NCBI GenBank assembly: GCA_905215645.1
Contig: CAJMQS010000001.1
Span: 124,001-188,000, forward strand
Reading direction: 5' to 3'
DNA: 64,000 nucleotides
Source: an uncultured bacterium
GTDB lineage: Bacteria > Bacillota > Negativicutes > Acidaminococcales > Acidaminococcaceae
Part shown: piece after piece, positions 1 through 7,444 of the stretch
How the letters are laid out: each line of letters begins with the position of its first letter
Position numbering within the stretch: the stretch's first letter is position 1
The notes under the pieces: model-generated
What the model saw: only the letters and a program-made list of their open reading frames with translations
The model's database searches: none
Told to the model about the DNA's origin: nothing
Position numbers and translations under genes: made by a program

Positions 1-486
1 AGTTATCCCGGCTTCGTCCATCTTCTTTCCCGCTTCAAGGATTTCCTGCGCGGTATAACCCTTATTTACGTTCTTCAGGACTTCGTCATCACCTGACTCG
101 ATACCGATCATGATCTCGTCAAGCCCGCTTTCCTTTATGCGCCTGATATCTTCTACGCTCTTCCTTTTGAAATCGGAAACGATGGCATAGGTTGAAACTG
201 TAGCTTCCGGGAAATATTTCCTGATCAGCTGCCAGATTTCAATCTGCTTCTCCGTTCCCAGTACAAAAGGATTTCCACCGGAAGCCCATACCTTCTTTGC
301 ATCCGGCCATTCTCGTTTCGCCTCTTTCAAATCCTCCTCGATCTGCAACATCGGCGCCACCCAGAATGGAGTATCTTTATAAAAATTGCAGAATGTGCAG
401 GAATTATGGCTGCAGCCTGCAGTAATCTCTATAAAAACAGAATCAATATCCGTCTGGGGTCTGATGATCGGTCCATGAAAATGCAT
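1..486 (-). CDS. Radical SAM protein, N-terminal part (runs off the window)
   Basis: The first 162 codons of a radical SAM enzyme; the rest lies outside the window. Near residue 25 it has the cysteine cluster GCSHNSCTFCNF (C-x4-C-x2-C), which would hold the 4Fe-4S cluster that cleaves S-adenosylmethionine. This spacing differs by one residue from the common C-x3-C-x2-C and occurs in a Firmicute/Bacteroidetes subgroup of uncharacterised radical SAM proteins. Downstream segments such as WASGGNPF and ESGLDEIMIGIESGDD are typical of the Elp3/MiaB-like barrel. The start ATG is preceded by AGGAGGA at good spacing. The substrate cannot be told from the sequence. Confidence 0.85.
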   Translation of the reverse strand, partial: MHFHGPIIRPQTDIDSVFIEITAGCSHNSCTFCNFYKDTPFWVAPMLQIEEDLKEAKREWPDAKKVWASGGNPFVLGTEKQIEIWQLIRKYFPEATVSTYAIVSDFKRKSVEDIRRIKESGLDEIMIGIESGDDEVLKNVNKGYTAQEILEAGKKMDEAGIT

Positions 487-550
487 GATAAAATTCTCCT
501 CCTAATCGTTCTTCATTTCGCTTATTATAGATATATTTAATGTAATTGTT

Positions 551-568
551 GCTGCCCCGAAGGGCAGC
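551..568. other. Strong GC hairpin downstream of the ArsR gene
   Basis: A perfect 7-bp stem, GCTGCCC/GGGCAGC, with loop CGAA lies between the ArsR gene and the radical SAM gene. It has no U-tract on either strand, so it is at best a weak terminator or mRNA-stabilising hairpin. Confidence 0.5.
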
Positions 569-637
569 CCATTTGCTAAAACCATTTACTCCGCTTTTCC
601 TAAACACTCATCCTGAATTGTATGTCTGATCGTTTTC

Positions 638-952
638 TCACAGATCATCCCGGATATAATCTGCGAGCTTCTGTATGTTTTCTTCATTTCTCCGGTAATA
701 TGTCCACTTCCCATATCGGGCGGATTCCAGAAGTCCTGCACGCTGCATAACATCCAGATAGTGGGAAACCGTCGATTGAGAAATTCCCGCCTTCTCCTGA
801 ATACTCCCCACACAGACAGACTTATCAAAACTGTCGCCTTCCGGGATATGCAGCCCCTGCGGCGGGAAATTTTTCTCCGGCTCCTTAAGCCAGTCCAGGA
901 TCTGAAGCCTCTTTTCGTTTGATAACGCTTTAAAAATGTCTAAATAGTTCAT
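638..952 (-). CDS. ArsR/SmtB-family winged-helix transcriptional regulator
   Basis: A 104-residue protein of typical ArsR length. It opens with the family signature (IFKALSNEKRLQILDWL), followed by a helix-turn-helix (ISQSTVSHYLDVMQRAGLL) and a wing (ARYGKWTYYRRN). ArsR regulators are dimeric repressors that usually release DNA on binding a metal or small ligand. One cysteine (SVCVGS) is visible but no clear CxC metal site, so the ligand is unknown. It precedes the radical SAM gene on the same strand across a 150-bp gap, so it may or may not control it. Confidence 0.9.
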   Translation of the reverse strand: MNYLDIFKALSNEKRLQILDWLKEPEKNFPPQGLHIPEGDSFDKSVCVGSIQEKAGISQSTVSHYLDVMQRAGLLESARYGKWTYYRRNEENIQKLADYIRDDL

Positions 953-1065
953 GACATTTATCCTCTGCTAAAGTCTTATCTTCATATCTCGTTTCCTCGA
1001 ACTGTTTATTATTATATCTTTTATTTTCGATTTGTCAATGTTTTTTTTGCAGGAAGTTGAAATAA

Positions 1066-1254
1066 AAAGAGCAGGAACAGAAATGGAAGAATATCGGCCT
1101 GCCCCTTTCCCGGGCAACCATGGCCAACTGGATCATCCGGTCTTCCCAGGACTGGCTGTCTCCCCTGGTCAGTGTCATGAAGACAGAGCTGCTGAAGCAA
1201 GCAGTGATCCATACGGATGAAACTCCGGTCCAGGTGCTGAATGTGGAGTTCTGA
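1066..1254 (+). pseudogene. IS66-family transposase (TnpC) fragment
   Basis: About 62 in-frame codons between a TAA at 1063 and a TGA at 1252 match the middle of IS66 TnpC transposases. Recognisable blocks are LPLSRATMANWIIR and AVIHTDETPVQVLN, the latter carrying the catalytic-site context HxDET. Both ends of the gene and the tnpA/tnpB partners are missing, and there is no start codon with a ribosome binding site. It is a relic of an insertion element beside other degenerate genes. Confidence 0.8.
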
Positions 1255-1262
1255 CGGATCTT

Positions 1263-1616
1263 CTATTTATTGTCACCTGGCATCCTCTCGGAGGCTGCAG
1301 CCCGCTCCAACAGGATTCGTTTTTCTTCTTGTTCAGATTGTGCTGACGGGAAAAAGTATAAATGCTGTTCCTTGGTGATGATGGTGTCTTTTTCTCCGCC
1401 CGGTTTCCAATCCCCCGCCGTGCAATGCATTCATCTACCTACGCCCACCAGCATATGGAAGAAAAATTTTCCCGGAGCCTTGTGCTCGGATTCATAGAGG
1501 ATGATCAGGCCTTCCTTCCCGACAAAATCTGTACGCCAATCTCGATAGGGCTGCTTGTCATAGCCGTCCACCGCTGAAATGAGTTTTCCAAAGAAATAGT
1601 CTTTGAATCTGGCCAT
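1263..1616 (-). pseudogene. Small hypothetical protein interrupted by an in-frame TGA
   Basis: An ATG at 1616 with AGAGG seven bases upstream opens a frame of 61 codons (begins MARFKDYFFGKLIS). It meets TGA at 1431-1433 and then continues open in the same frame for 55 more codons to a TAG at 1263. The second part (GDWKPGGEKDTIITKEQ, then a charged, helix-like stretch) has normal coding character, so a single nonsense change in a gene of about 117 codons is the simplest reading. A codon such as TGG (Trp) would restore it. The family is not recognised. The IS66 fragment abuts its 3' end. Confidence 0.55.
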
Positions 1617-1699
1617 ATTGTTTCCTCTTTTCATAAAAGGACAACCATATTATCAGAAGGATGGCCACATATATGACAGTATTTTGCTTCAGATCAGCA

Positions 1700-2725
1700 T
1701 TACAAAGAGTTTTGTGCCAATTTCTTCATTTCTTCAACGGTCTTATTATTCGAACACATCAATTCCACATACAGATCTTTGTTCTTTGACCGGATAATGA
1801 TCGTTCCATACGCGCAAATAGGAAGTTGCCTGTTGTCTTTGAATCGTTTGTCAGGAGTTCCATTTTTATTGACTTTCAGCCATGTCTGGCCGATGACTTC
1901 AGCGTCATTGGGAACCAGCTCTTCTTCCACATAGGATGTTTTCTTGAAATCCAACAGAATATCTGAATAGCTGACCGCTCCCACATCCATCGCTGAAACG
2001 ACCAGCAGCTTATCGGGCATAAAGTAAAGAGCCTGTTTTCGAAGTTTTAACCCAAAACAGGGCACATTGGAAAGGATATAAAAAGGCAGTTGATTGGTAA
2101 CTCTCGCCGCAATACGCTTGATTCCTCTTGATGCGCCGCCATTGGTTCTGCGTTCCAGGCTGCTTTCCGAGATCACCTGCCAGAATTTAGCATTATTACC
2201 TAATTGCATCCATAGTGCAGATAAATGCTCGTAGCTTTGCTTGGATTCCTCGTCGAAGGAATATTCCACTGGTACTCGCAGTTTTGTATAGACAAGAACC
2301 TTAAGGATTGCCCCAAGCAATGCTGTCAAGGCAAAAACCGGATACACTATGGATAATACTGCCGTGGCCAACAATGGAGTACTGATATAATTATATCTTT
2401 GGACCGCTTTCAGTTTTTTTAGCAATTCGGCGTATTCCGGATCCTGATATTCACTGATTTCTATTCTTTCGGTACTGACAGCAGGAGGTTCTAATGGCTG
2501 CTGAACTGGCTGGGTCCCGGGGACACCATTCCGTCCTTTAGGACCGTGTTCCTGCACATAGGATATCCCCGTTCCAGGGACAGAATATGTTTCACGAACT
2601 CCCCCACGGGCCGTTTTAGTAAATCTGACTCCCTTCATTCCCCAGCTGTAGCCTATTCCGCTTTTACTGATATTGATATGGCATCCAAATCCCAAATTGA
2701 TACGTTTTCTCATTCTCCATCCCAT
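1700..2725 (-). CDS. DUF4236 domain protein, membrane-associated
   Basis: A 341-residue protein whose first 55 residues are a DUF4236 domain: an FR/KRINLGFG-like start, then INISKSGIGYSWG and VPGTGISY, a glycine-rich beta fold of unknown function. After a proline-rich linker (residues 75-90), a hydrophobic segment near 115-145 (LLATAVLSIVYPVFALTALL) likely forms one or two membrane helices. The C-terminal 200 residues look soluble and PH-like but are not assigned. The start is supported by GGGGGAG seven bases upstream. It stands alone with no operon partner. Confidence 0.8.
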   Translation of the reverse strand: MGWRMRKRINLGFGCHINISKSGIGYSWGMKGVRFTKTARGGVRETYSVPGTGISYVQEHGPKGRNGVPGTQPVQQPLEPPAVSTERIEISEYQDPEYAELLKKLKAVQRYNYISTPLLATAVLSIVYPVFALTALLGAILKVLVYTKLRVPVEYSFDEESKQSYEHLSALWMQLGNNAKFWQVISESSLERRTNGGASRGIKRIAARVTNQLPFYILSNVPCFGLKLRKQALYFMPDKLLVVSAMDVGAVSYSDILLDFKKTSYVEEELVPNDAEVIGQTWLKVNKNGTPDKRFKDNRQLPICAYGTIIIRSKNKDLYVELMCSNNKTVEEMKKLAQNSL

Positions 2726-3117
2726 GAGAAACTCCCCCCATCAATAGTTTAAACTAATTATATTGTTTCTACTATCTTAATGATCTTGTTCTACTTTGAT
2801 TTCTTTTAATGACTTCCCATCCGCATTTTTCCACACCCTAGGTCCGCTGACGCTGTACCCAAGGACAAAATCAGCGGCTGCATTTGGCGATTTTAGTTGC
2901 ACGTCTCATTGTCATGGCTCTTTTTCAAAATATACTCTGTGCCACTACAAGACTTAATACTTTATTTCTTTGGTTATCATTTATTTTAACAAATCCCCTA
3001 GTGGTATATTTCCATCAACTGTTTTCCAGCATTTATTTCCACTTAAGGAAGTGTATATGTCAACAAGTTCTCGGTGAAACCTTCATCACAGTATAGTTAT
3101 GCAGAAATGGTCTGAAA

Positions 3118-3145
3118 GTGCAGAGTGAAGAGTGCAGAGTGAAGA
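3118..3145 (+). repeat. Two-copy tandem repeat, 14-bp unit
   Basis: The unit GTGCAGAGTGAAGA occurs twice head to tail without mismatch. Confidence 0.85.
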
Positions 3146-3525
3146 GCATGGGTCCGTAGAGCCCGCACAACCGGCGGCTTGCCAGATGTACGAGCCTCTG
3201 ACCCCAACGATGTAAGGGTTCGCCGCAGGCAAACCCGTCCCGGCCGCCCAGAGGGCAAAAACTTCTATACCCATTCACCCGCAAAAGCTCTCCGCCGGGA
3301 GGGCAGACCCGTTCGTCCCTGGCGGGAGGCTCACAGCCTATCGCCTTGCCCTGTCGGTCAAAGGCTGCGGCTACGGACCAGGAAGCCGGATGGTCTCGCC
3401 CGCGTGCTCCACCCCAGGAGCGACCACTGCCGATGTTATCCCGCCGACTCCTCCTGGGCCTGCCCTCCCGGCTCCCGGGGTATCCACGTATACTCTCACA
3501 GAATGCCAGCAAGGCCGGAGGCCTA

Positions 3526-3547
3526 GTCCGCCCCTCCCAGGGCGGAC
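3526..3547. terminator. GC hairpin just after the ISLre2 transposase stop
   Basis: Arms GTCCGCCC and GGGCGGAC form a perfect 8-bp stem with a 6-nt loop, 17 bp downstream of the transposase stop codon (transposase on the minus strand). There is no real U-tract, so termination is likely but inefficient. Confidence 0.45.
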
Positions 3548-3563
3548 TTTGGGTCCGTTTCCA

Positions 3564-4958
3564 TCACCAGTCCAGTGCTGCGACCAAATGGCCCATGGGA
3601 CTGCTGCTAGGTCCATAATTGGCGATGCAGCACTGGTGGGTACCTACATGAGGGACGAAAACCGGTTTTTTCAGTGCTTCCCGTACGGCATTCCAGTATT
3701 CTTTCCGAGGTTTCAGGGGCATACTGCACAATTCCACTGCCAGAGCCTGATCCAAATCGCCATTCTTCAGTCCACTAATCACCTTGACCATCCCCAGGCC
3801 GCCTCGTCTGCTCCAGCGCCGCCCCTGCTTCTTCATCCGATAGGTGTATGCCCAGTGGTTGCTCTCACATGTTCCCAGGCCTTTCTGGCACTCTTCCAGC
3901 CCTTTACGCATCGCCAGGGGAGTCAGGTATTCCCAGTTCCGTTCCAGGTAAGCCCCCAGCTTCCTGACGTTTTCTTCCTCTTCGGCGTTGCTGGTTTCCC
4001 CTTCCAGCATGTCCAGACAGCACCGGACGCCCTCCAGGTCATGCTTCCAGACCTTGTGATGCAGAAGGTCGACCATTCCTCGCTTCTTGACAAAGCCCAG
4101 CCGCTGACGGATTTTCTCGTTCACATGGTACTGGTCCCGGAAATGTTCATGCCGTTTGCTTCCTTCCGCTAATTCATCGAACACGTCCTTCGTGTACCCG
4201 CTGCCCCCATCACTGTTGCTCAAGACGGTGCACCGAGACAGGTCGTAATGGTTATCCAGATAGGCCTCCAGCAACTCCAGGACATGCTTCCGGTCAAAGC
4301 CGGCAAAAACGTGAAACCCTGTCATGATCCGCCTCTTGCCAATCTGCTTCACCCCAGTCGCCACCTGGAACCGGTGTACCTCCACGCTGCCCTTTGGCTG
4401 CCCTTTCATAAGGACACCATCCCCCTCGATGAACAAGTATTTTGGCTTTTCCAATGGCTCATCACCACAGAAAGCTGGATTGGCCTGGACTTCCTCATAC
4501 TGAGCGTACTTGTCTCCCACCGTCCTGACCATCCTTCTTACTATCTGGTGGCTGATATCCAGCGGGGTCAGGGTATTCACTGCCTCAGCTGCAGCCCGAT
4601 AGACGCTGCCGGCTGCCACTTTGGTTACCGAGTACAGGAGCAACGGGGAATATCGTTGATAAGGTGACAGGCCCAGGATATTATCCAAAGGATAGAATGG
4701 CTTTCCGCCTTCGCGCCGGACCAGACGGCGGGAGAATGTGATGGTCCCGAACATGCAAAGCACGGTGCGCTGGTCTAACCTCAGGACCTTCTGTTTCCCC
4801 GCATACTGCCTGGCCATCTCAGCATCGTAAGTCTCCAGAGCCCGGGCGAAAGCCTGGCACTGGAGCTCGATTTCCCGCCGCCAGACCTCCTTTTCCAGAC
4901 TCAGTCCGTTGGAACACCCCTTTATTAAGTTGATGAATTCTGATACAATGAAATCCAT
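3564..4958 (-). CDS. ISLre2-family transposase (UPF0236)
   Basis: A protein of 464 residues that matches ISLre2 transposases along its length. Conserved blocks include RTVLCMFGTITFSRR, then YPLDNILGLSPYQRYSPLL, then a DISHQIV element, then LFIEGDGV and LSNSDGGSGY with the acidic residues expected of the catalytic core. The ATG at 4958 is chosen over an upstream in-frame codon at 5030 because it has AGGAGAAGG close upstream and because the longer frame would overlap the gene's own promoter. The gene appears intact. Its translation start is embedded in an inverted repeat (separate entry). Confidence 0.88.
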   Translation of the reverse strand: MDFIVSEFINLIKGCSNGLSLEKEVWRREIELQCQAFARALETYDAEMARQYAGKQKVLRLDQRTVLCMFGTITFSRRLVRREGGKPFYPLDNILGLSPYQRYSPLLLYSVTKVAAGSVYRAAAEAVNTLTPLDISHQIVRRMVRTVGDKYAQYEEVQANPAFCGDEPLEKPKYLFIEGDGVLMKGQPKGSVEVHRFQVATGVKQIGKRRIMTGFHVFAGFDRKHVLELLEAYLDNHYDLSRCTVLSNSDGGSGYTKDVFDELAEGSKRHEHFRDQYHVNEKIRQRLGFVKKRGMVDLLHHKVWKHDLEGVRCCLDMLEGETSNAEEEENVRKLGAYLERNWEYLTPLAMRKGLEECQKGLGTCESNHWAYTYRMKKQGRRWSRRGGLGMVKVISGLKNGDLDQALAVELCSMPLKPRKEYWNAVREALKKPVFVPHVGTHQCCIANYGPSSSPMGHLVAALDW

Positions 4959-5021
4959 GGAAGACCTTCTCCTATCTATAGTGTTGGTGTCGAGACTTAT
5001 ACTATAAGATGAAGGTCTTCC
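4959..5021 (-). promoter_or_regulatory. Inverted repeat that would hide the transposase ribosome binding site in read-through mRNA
   Basis: Eleven-base arms at 4959-4969 and 5011-5021 are perfect complements, separated by 41 nt. The start-proximal arm directly abuts the start codon and covers most of the Shine-Dalgarno (about 4965-4973). The distal arm lies upstream of the predicted transcription start (about 4994). Only transcripts entering from outside would contain both arms and fold, as in the known protection of IS10 and IS50 transposases. Confidence 0.6.
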
Positions 5022-5030
5022 TTTTTGCAA
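5001..5030 (-). promoter_or_regulatory. Transposase promoter
   Basis: On the minus strand a -35 of TTGCAA (5030-5025) and a -10 of TATAGT (5006-5001) are separated by 18 bp. Predicted transcription starts near 4994, inside the loop of the inverted repeat. Confidence 0.55.
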
Positions 5031-5063
5031 GTTTATAAGGGATTATTCATTTCACCGAGAACT

Positions 5064-5304
5064 ATTTTACACTAAGATGAGTCGAATGTGAAGAATACCG
5101 GCCCGTAGAGGGCGCAGCCCCGGCACCCCGCCTGTCTGCACTAAGCTCCGAGATCGACGGCGTAGGGGCTGCCCCAGGGTTGCGGAGCAATCCCGTCCGG
5201 TCTGCCCGCTCAGGAAATATCCCTTTTGCCACCGACAAAATGCCGCCAGAACCACCCGTTCCCCCTGGACCCCGTCCAATCCGGCAGTCTTTATTCAATG
5301 GGCA
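5064..5304. other. GC-rich intergenic stretch, no gene seen
   Basis: Between the IS right end and the next gene. The stretch GGCGTAGGGGCT here recurs (inverted) near 8515-8527, so it belongs to the same family of dispersed intergenic sequence. Frames through it are low-complexity and have no ribosome binding site. Confidence 0.5.
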
Positions 5305-5550
5305 TCAGTTGTCGTTTTTTGCTACATAATATGAATAGTAGACCATTGCTGCAAACGCACAGACGTTTGAGATTTTGACAAAAGTTACAATGGAATCAAG
5401 GGAAATAATATTGATTGCGCCACCCATGAAGATAATGAAAGCATCAACCATGAGTAAGCCAAGAATAAGCCAAGGAGCGCCTAAGATAATACCAAAGACG
5501 GTTTGAAAAATAATCAGCAGCCAACTGGCTAACGTTCTATGCTTTTTCAC
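5305..5550 (-). CDS. Small membrane protein, unknown function
   Basis: An 81-residue protein with three hydrophobic helices: WLLIIFQTVFGIILGAPWLI, then LLMVDAFIIFMGG, then VCAFAAMVYYSYYVA. It starts with the basic VKKHR, giving an inside N-terminus. The GTG at 5550 is chosen because AAGGTGA lies six bases upstream. The frame is open further upstream, but that extension translates through a CRISPR-like repeat and a broken gene and has no initiation signal. No family is recognised. Confidence 0.6.
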   Translation of the reverse strand: MKKHRTLASWLLIIFQTVFGIILGAPWLILGLLMVDAFIIFMGGAINIISLDSIVTFVKISNVCAFAAMVYYSYYVAKNDN

Positions 5551-5603
5551 GCTGATCACCTTTTTATCAATATAATACCCTTCCACTCGGGTATTCTTAC
5601 TCC

Positions 5604-5631
5604 AGATCATCCCCGCATGCGCGGGGTCCAC
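5604..5631. repeat. Solitary type I-E-like CRISPR repeat, copy 1
   Basis: A 28-bp sequence with the core CCCCGCATGCGCGGGG, matching the type I-E architecture CCCCGC-NNNN-GCGGGG, preceded by GATCAT as in reverse-oriented type I-E repeats. No adjacent repeat is present at 60-61-bp spacing on either side, so there is no array. Confidence 0.5.
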
Positions 5632-5635
5632 GCAA

Positions 5636-5794
5636 TTACTTTTCGGTTGTCTCTTCCAACCGTTTGTAATACTTCTCTTAGCTTTTCCTTGCTTCCTTGG
5701 TGGCCTTGTCAGTGAGCTTGTACTTGCCTTCATCCACATCATAGGTATACCACTCTGGATTTGCCAGAAACAGCGGCGGTTTGGAAAAAATCAT
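5636..5794 (-). pseudogene. Small hypothetical protein with an in-frame TAA
   Basis: An ATG at 5794, preceded by AGAAAGGA, opens 38 codons (MIFSKPPLFLANPEWYTYD, then KYKLTDKATKEARKS). It meets TAA at 5678-5680 and continues in the same frame for 13 codons (EKYYKRLEETTEK) to TAA at 5636. The first part resembles a family of short Firmicute proteins with the pattern LANPEWY...LTDKA...SYxxFY. A tyrosine at the stop would complete that pattern (KSY then EKYYK). It is best read as a gene with one nonsense mutation. Confidence 0.55.
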
Positions 5795-5842
5795 CACTTT
5801 ATCATTCCTTTCTGCTTTAGCCATTTGTTCATGGCTTTGTCA

Positions 5843-5870
5843 GGATTATCTCCGCATACGCGGGGCTGCC
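5843..5870. repeat. Solitary type I-E-like CRISPR repeat, copy 2
   Basis: Core CTCCGCATACGCGGGG with preceding GGATTAT; same orientation as copy 1 and 239 bp from it. It has one stem mismatch (CTCCGC for CCCCGC). A broken gene lies between the two copies rather than spacers. Confidence 0.45.
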
Positions 5871-6078
5871 AGCCAATCCATAGCTCCATCTCTATCGTAC
5901 CGTAATTCTCTTAGAAAAGGAATATCTGGTACAACTATATTATACGAGGGGTTCGCTGAAAGCAAACCCGTCCCGGCCACCACCATAAACTCAAAGTCAA
6001 AGATTCGGAATTAGGAATGCAAGTTTTCCTGTCTTTCGTCAGGTCAATCATGGATGTTTACGGTAATCTTTTTTTCGT

Positions 6079-6321
6079 TCAATACCAGAGAACCGTATAT
6101 TTTTCAGGGTAAAATCCCTGTTTCCAAAATTTATGAATCGTTAAAACTGCATGCCTTGCATAAGCATCCCACTTCTGTGGATCTCGTTGAACCAGTTCAA
6201 GACCACCGGTTGTTTTATTGACGGCAATCAGTCCATAACCATATTCGTCCTCTTTACCTTTCGGGACATATTTATAAGTAACTTTTTCCGCCGTAATTTC
6301 CTGCAAAAATAAATCGACCAT
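6079..6321 (-). CDS. Hypothetical protein, 80 residues
   Basis: Begins MVDLFLQEITAEKV and ends with aromatic residues (KYTVLWY). The ATG at 6321 has AGAAGGAG nine bases upstream; the frame is open back to a TTG at 6393, which lacks a ribosome binding site. It follows a broken gene on the same strand. Small size, acidic composition and its place among unrelated small genes recall immunity proteins of toxin loci, but no toxin is seen and this is only a guess. Confidence 0.6.
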   Translation of the reverse strand: MVDLFLQEITAEKVTYKYVPKGKEDEYGYGLIAVNKTTGGLELVQRDPQKWDAYARHAVLTIHKFWKQGFYPEKYTVLWY

Positions 6322-6412
6322 TTTGCTATGCTCCTTCTCGGCTGCCCTTCCCGACCAGTCAGTAGCCAGATTCTTTATGCGATTGCTGTCCAAATAACTG
6401 AGTGACGAAGAT

Positions 6413-6955
6413 TTACAATCCTATCGTTGGGTCTGCCCCAAACCACGTTTCAACATCCCGTTTACGATTGTCTTCAGTTTGCTCGTTCCAGCCTACGTTA
6501 TCGATTCAGGATATCCTAAACACATAGTGTTCAGTTTTTGTATTCCTGTCAATCAGGAAAGTCATTCCATTTTTCAGATATTCCACATCATAATCAAATC
6601 GATCAGAAAACCGCACACTTCCTATGTATCCTGACTCACATTCAAGACCGATGGACATTTTAAACCCGCAATCATTATAAAAGCTTTGGCATTCCAGCCG
6701 ATCACCACTTTCCGGCGTTCGTTCATAGGATAAACCGGTTTCAAAAACACATGCCAGGGTATGATTCTCTCCATCAGGGGTAAAATGGACAGCAATCTGA
6801 TATCTTCCCAGAACATGAGGACACATTCCTTCCAATTTCCTTCCCCTTTGTGCAACATAGGAGATTGGTTTTCCATCGATCAAGATTTTGATCTCACCAA
6901 AAGGTGTTAGAAGCTTTTTCGTTTTCTTTTCATCATCAGCAGTCATTAAATTCAC
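6413..6955 (-). pseudogene. Hypothetical protein interrupted by an in-frame TGA
   Basis: Starts at GTG 6955 or ATG 6946 behind AGGAGGACG and runs about 149 codons (for example FGEIKILIDGKPISYVAQ, HVLGRYQIAVHF, FLIDRNTKTEHYVFRIS). It hits TGA at 6506-6508, then continues in frame for 30 codons (IDNVGWNEQTEDNRKRD, then TWFGADPTIGL) to a TAA at 6413. The tail RDVxTWFGADP looks like a conserved C-terminus, and a TGG would give FRISWIDNV, so a single TGG-to-TGA change is likely. The family is not named; it recalls immunity-type proteins. Confidence 0.6.
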
Positions 6956-7055
6956 CGTCCTCCTGTAAATACTTCGGTATCAGGAGACACTTATCCCCAT
7001 GAGATTGAGCCCCACATTACTGGCATTCTATTTTTCTATAGGCGGCCAGCTTATA

Positions 7056-7376
7056 TCATATGATTTCATCTCCCTTTTCCCAGGCTTCACGTGCCTCGTT
7101 CAGGGACATTTTGTTGGCGCCGTTTTTCATATCCGGATCTGCGGTCTGCCTGTCATCTACTTTACATCCGCATTCAATACATTTGCCAAATTCCAACACA
7201 ACACTTTTTGTCCTACAAACAGGACATACCTCATCATCGTCAGGCTCTCTTTCTATAATTCTCTTTTGAAAAAGGATCTCCGCTTCTTCCGGGGTAATCT
7301 TCAGTGGCTTTGTGGGTCCATCATAACAAATACATAAAGTTGATATTTCGTCTGCCGTAAGTTTATCCATTGGCAA
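7056..7376 (-). CDS. Zinc-ribbon hypothetical protein, probably the -1-frame part of a longer gene
   Basis: The protein has two cysteine pairs in its second half (CPVC and CIECGC), the signature of a zinc ribbon, and an acidic, helical C-terminus. The first in-frame ATG is at 7370 and a TTG at 7376; neither has a good ribosome binding site. The frame stays open upstream with convincing coding character (RKKRKRPSREEKESWERYK), but no start codon. A start with a good ribosome binding site is found in the other frame at 7498, joined through a slippery A-run (next entry). The joined product would be about 147 residues. Confidence 0.55.
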   Translation of the reverse strand: MPMDKLTADEISTLCICYDGPTKPLKITPEEAEILFQKRIIEREPDDDEVCPVCRTKSVVLEFGKCIECGCKVDDRQTADPDMKNGANKMSLNEAREAWEKGDEII

Positions 7377-7444
7377 GTTGCGAACCTGCTTGTATCTTTC
7401 CCAGGATTCTTTTTCTTCCCGGGATGGTCTCTTCCGCTTTTTTC

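Larger units (their letters stand above)
2726..3563. other. Non-coding stretch of 838 bp before the ISLre2 transposase
   Basis: No convincing gene is seen. The first 340 bp are AT-rich. From about 3066 it changes to GC-rich structured DNA: a 14-bp half of an inverted repeat (3066-3079), a 14-bp tandem duplication (3118-3145), and segments shared with other intergenic regions. One is GGCCGCCCAGAGGGCAAAAA, which recurs inverted near 8470-8490; another is an AAACCCGTCCCGGCC block, which recurs near 5965. Open frames here are low-complexity and lack ribosome binding sites. Confidence 0.6.
3066..5063 (-). mobile_element. Possible extent of the ISLre2-type element, defined by a 14-bp inverted repeat
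   Basis: AGTTCTCGGTGAAA at 3066-3079 is the exact reverse complement of the sequence at 5050-5063. The right copy lies 20 bp upstream of the transposase promoter, where an IS end is expected. The left copy lies 485 bp past the transposase stop, so the element would be about 2.0 kb, longer than usual for ISLre2. I see no target-site duplication outside the repeats, so these boundaries are tentative. Confidence 0.4.

Noticed and set aside
2884..3096. 70-codon hydrophobic open frame on the plus strand
   Set aside because: No ribosome binding site, AT-rich composition-driven hydrophobicity, and it runs into the IS inverted repeat.
5067..5298. Glycine/arginine-rich open frames on the minus strand
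   Set aside because: Low-complexity translation of GC-rich intergenic repeat DNA; no start signal.
5604..5870. A CRISPR array
   Set aside because: Only two repeat-like sequences, 239 bp apart, with a coding relic between them and no cas genes in the window.
1263..6955. Reassignment of TGA to tryptophan
   Set aside because: Two broken genes would be repaired by TGA=Trp, but a third is broken by TAA, and core genes such as dut and crcB use TGA as an ordinary stop. Nonsense mutation is simpler.
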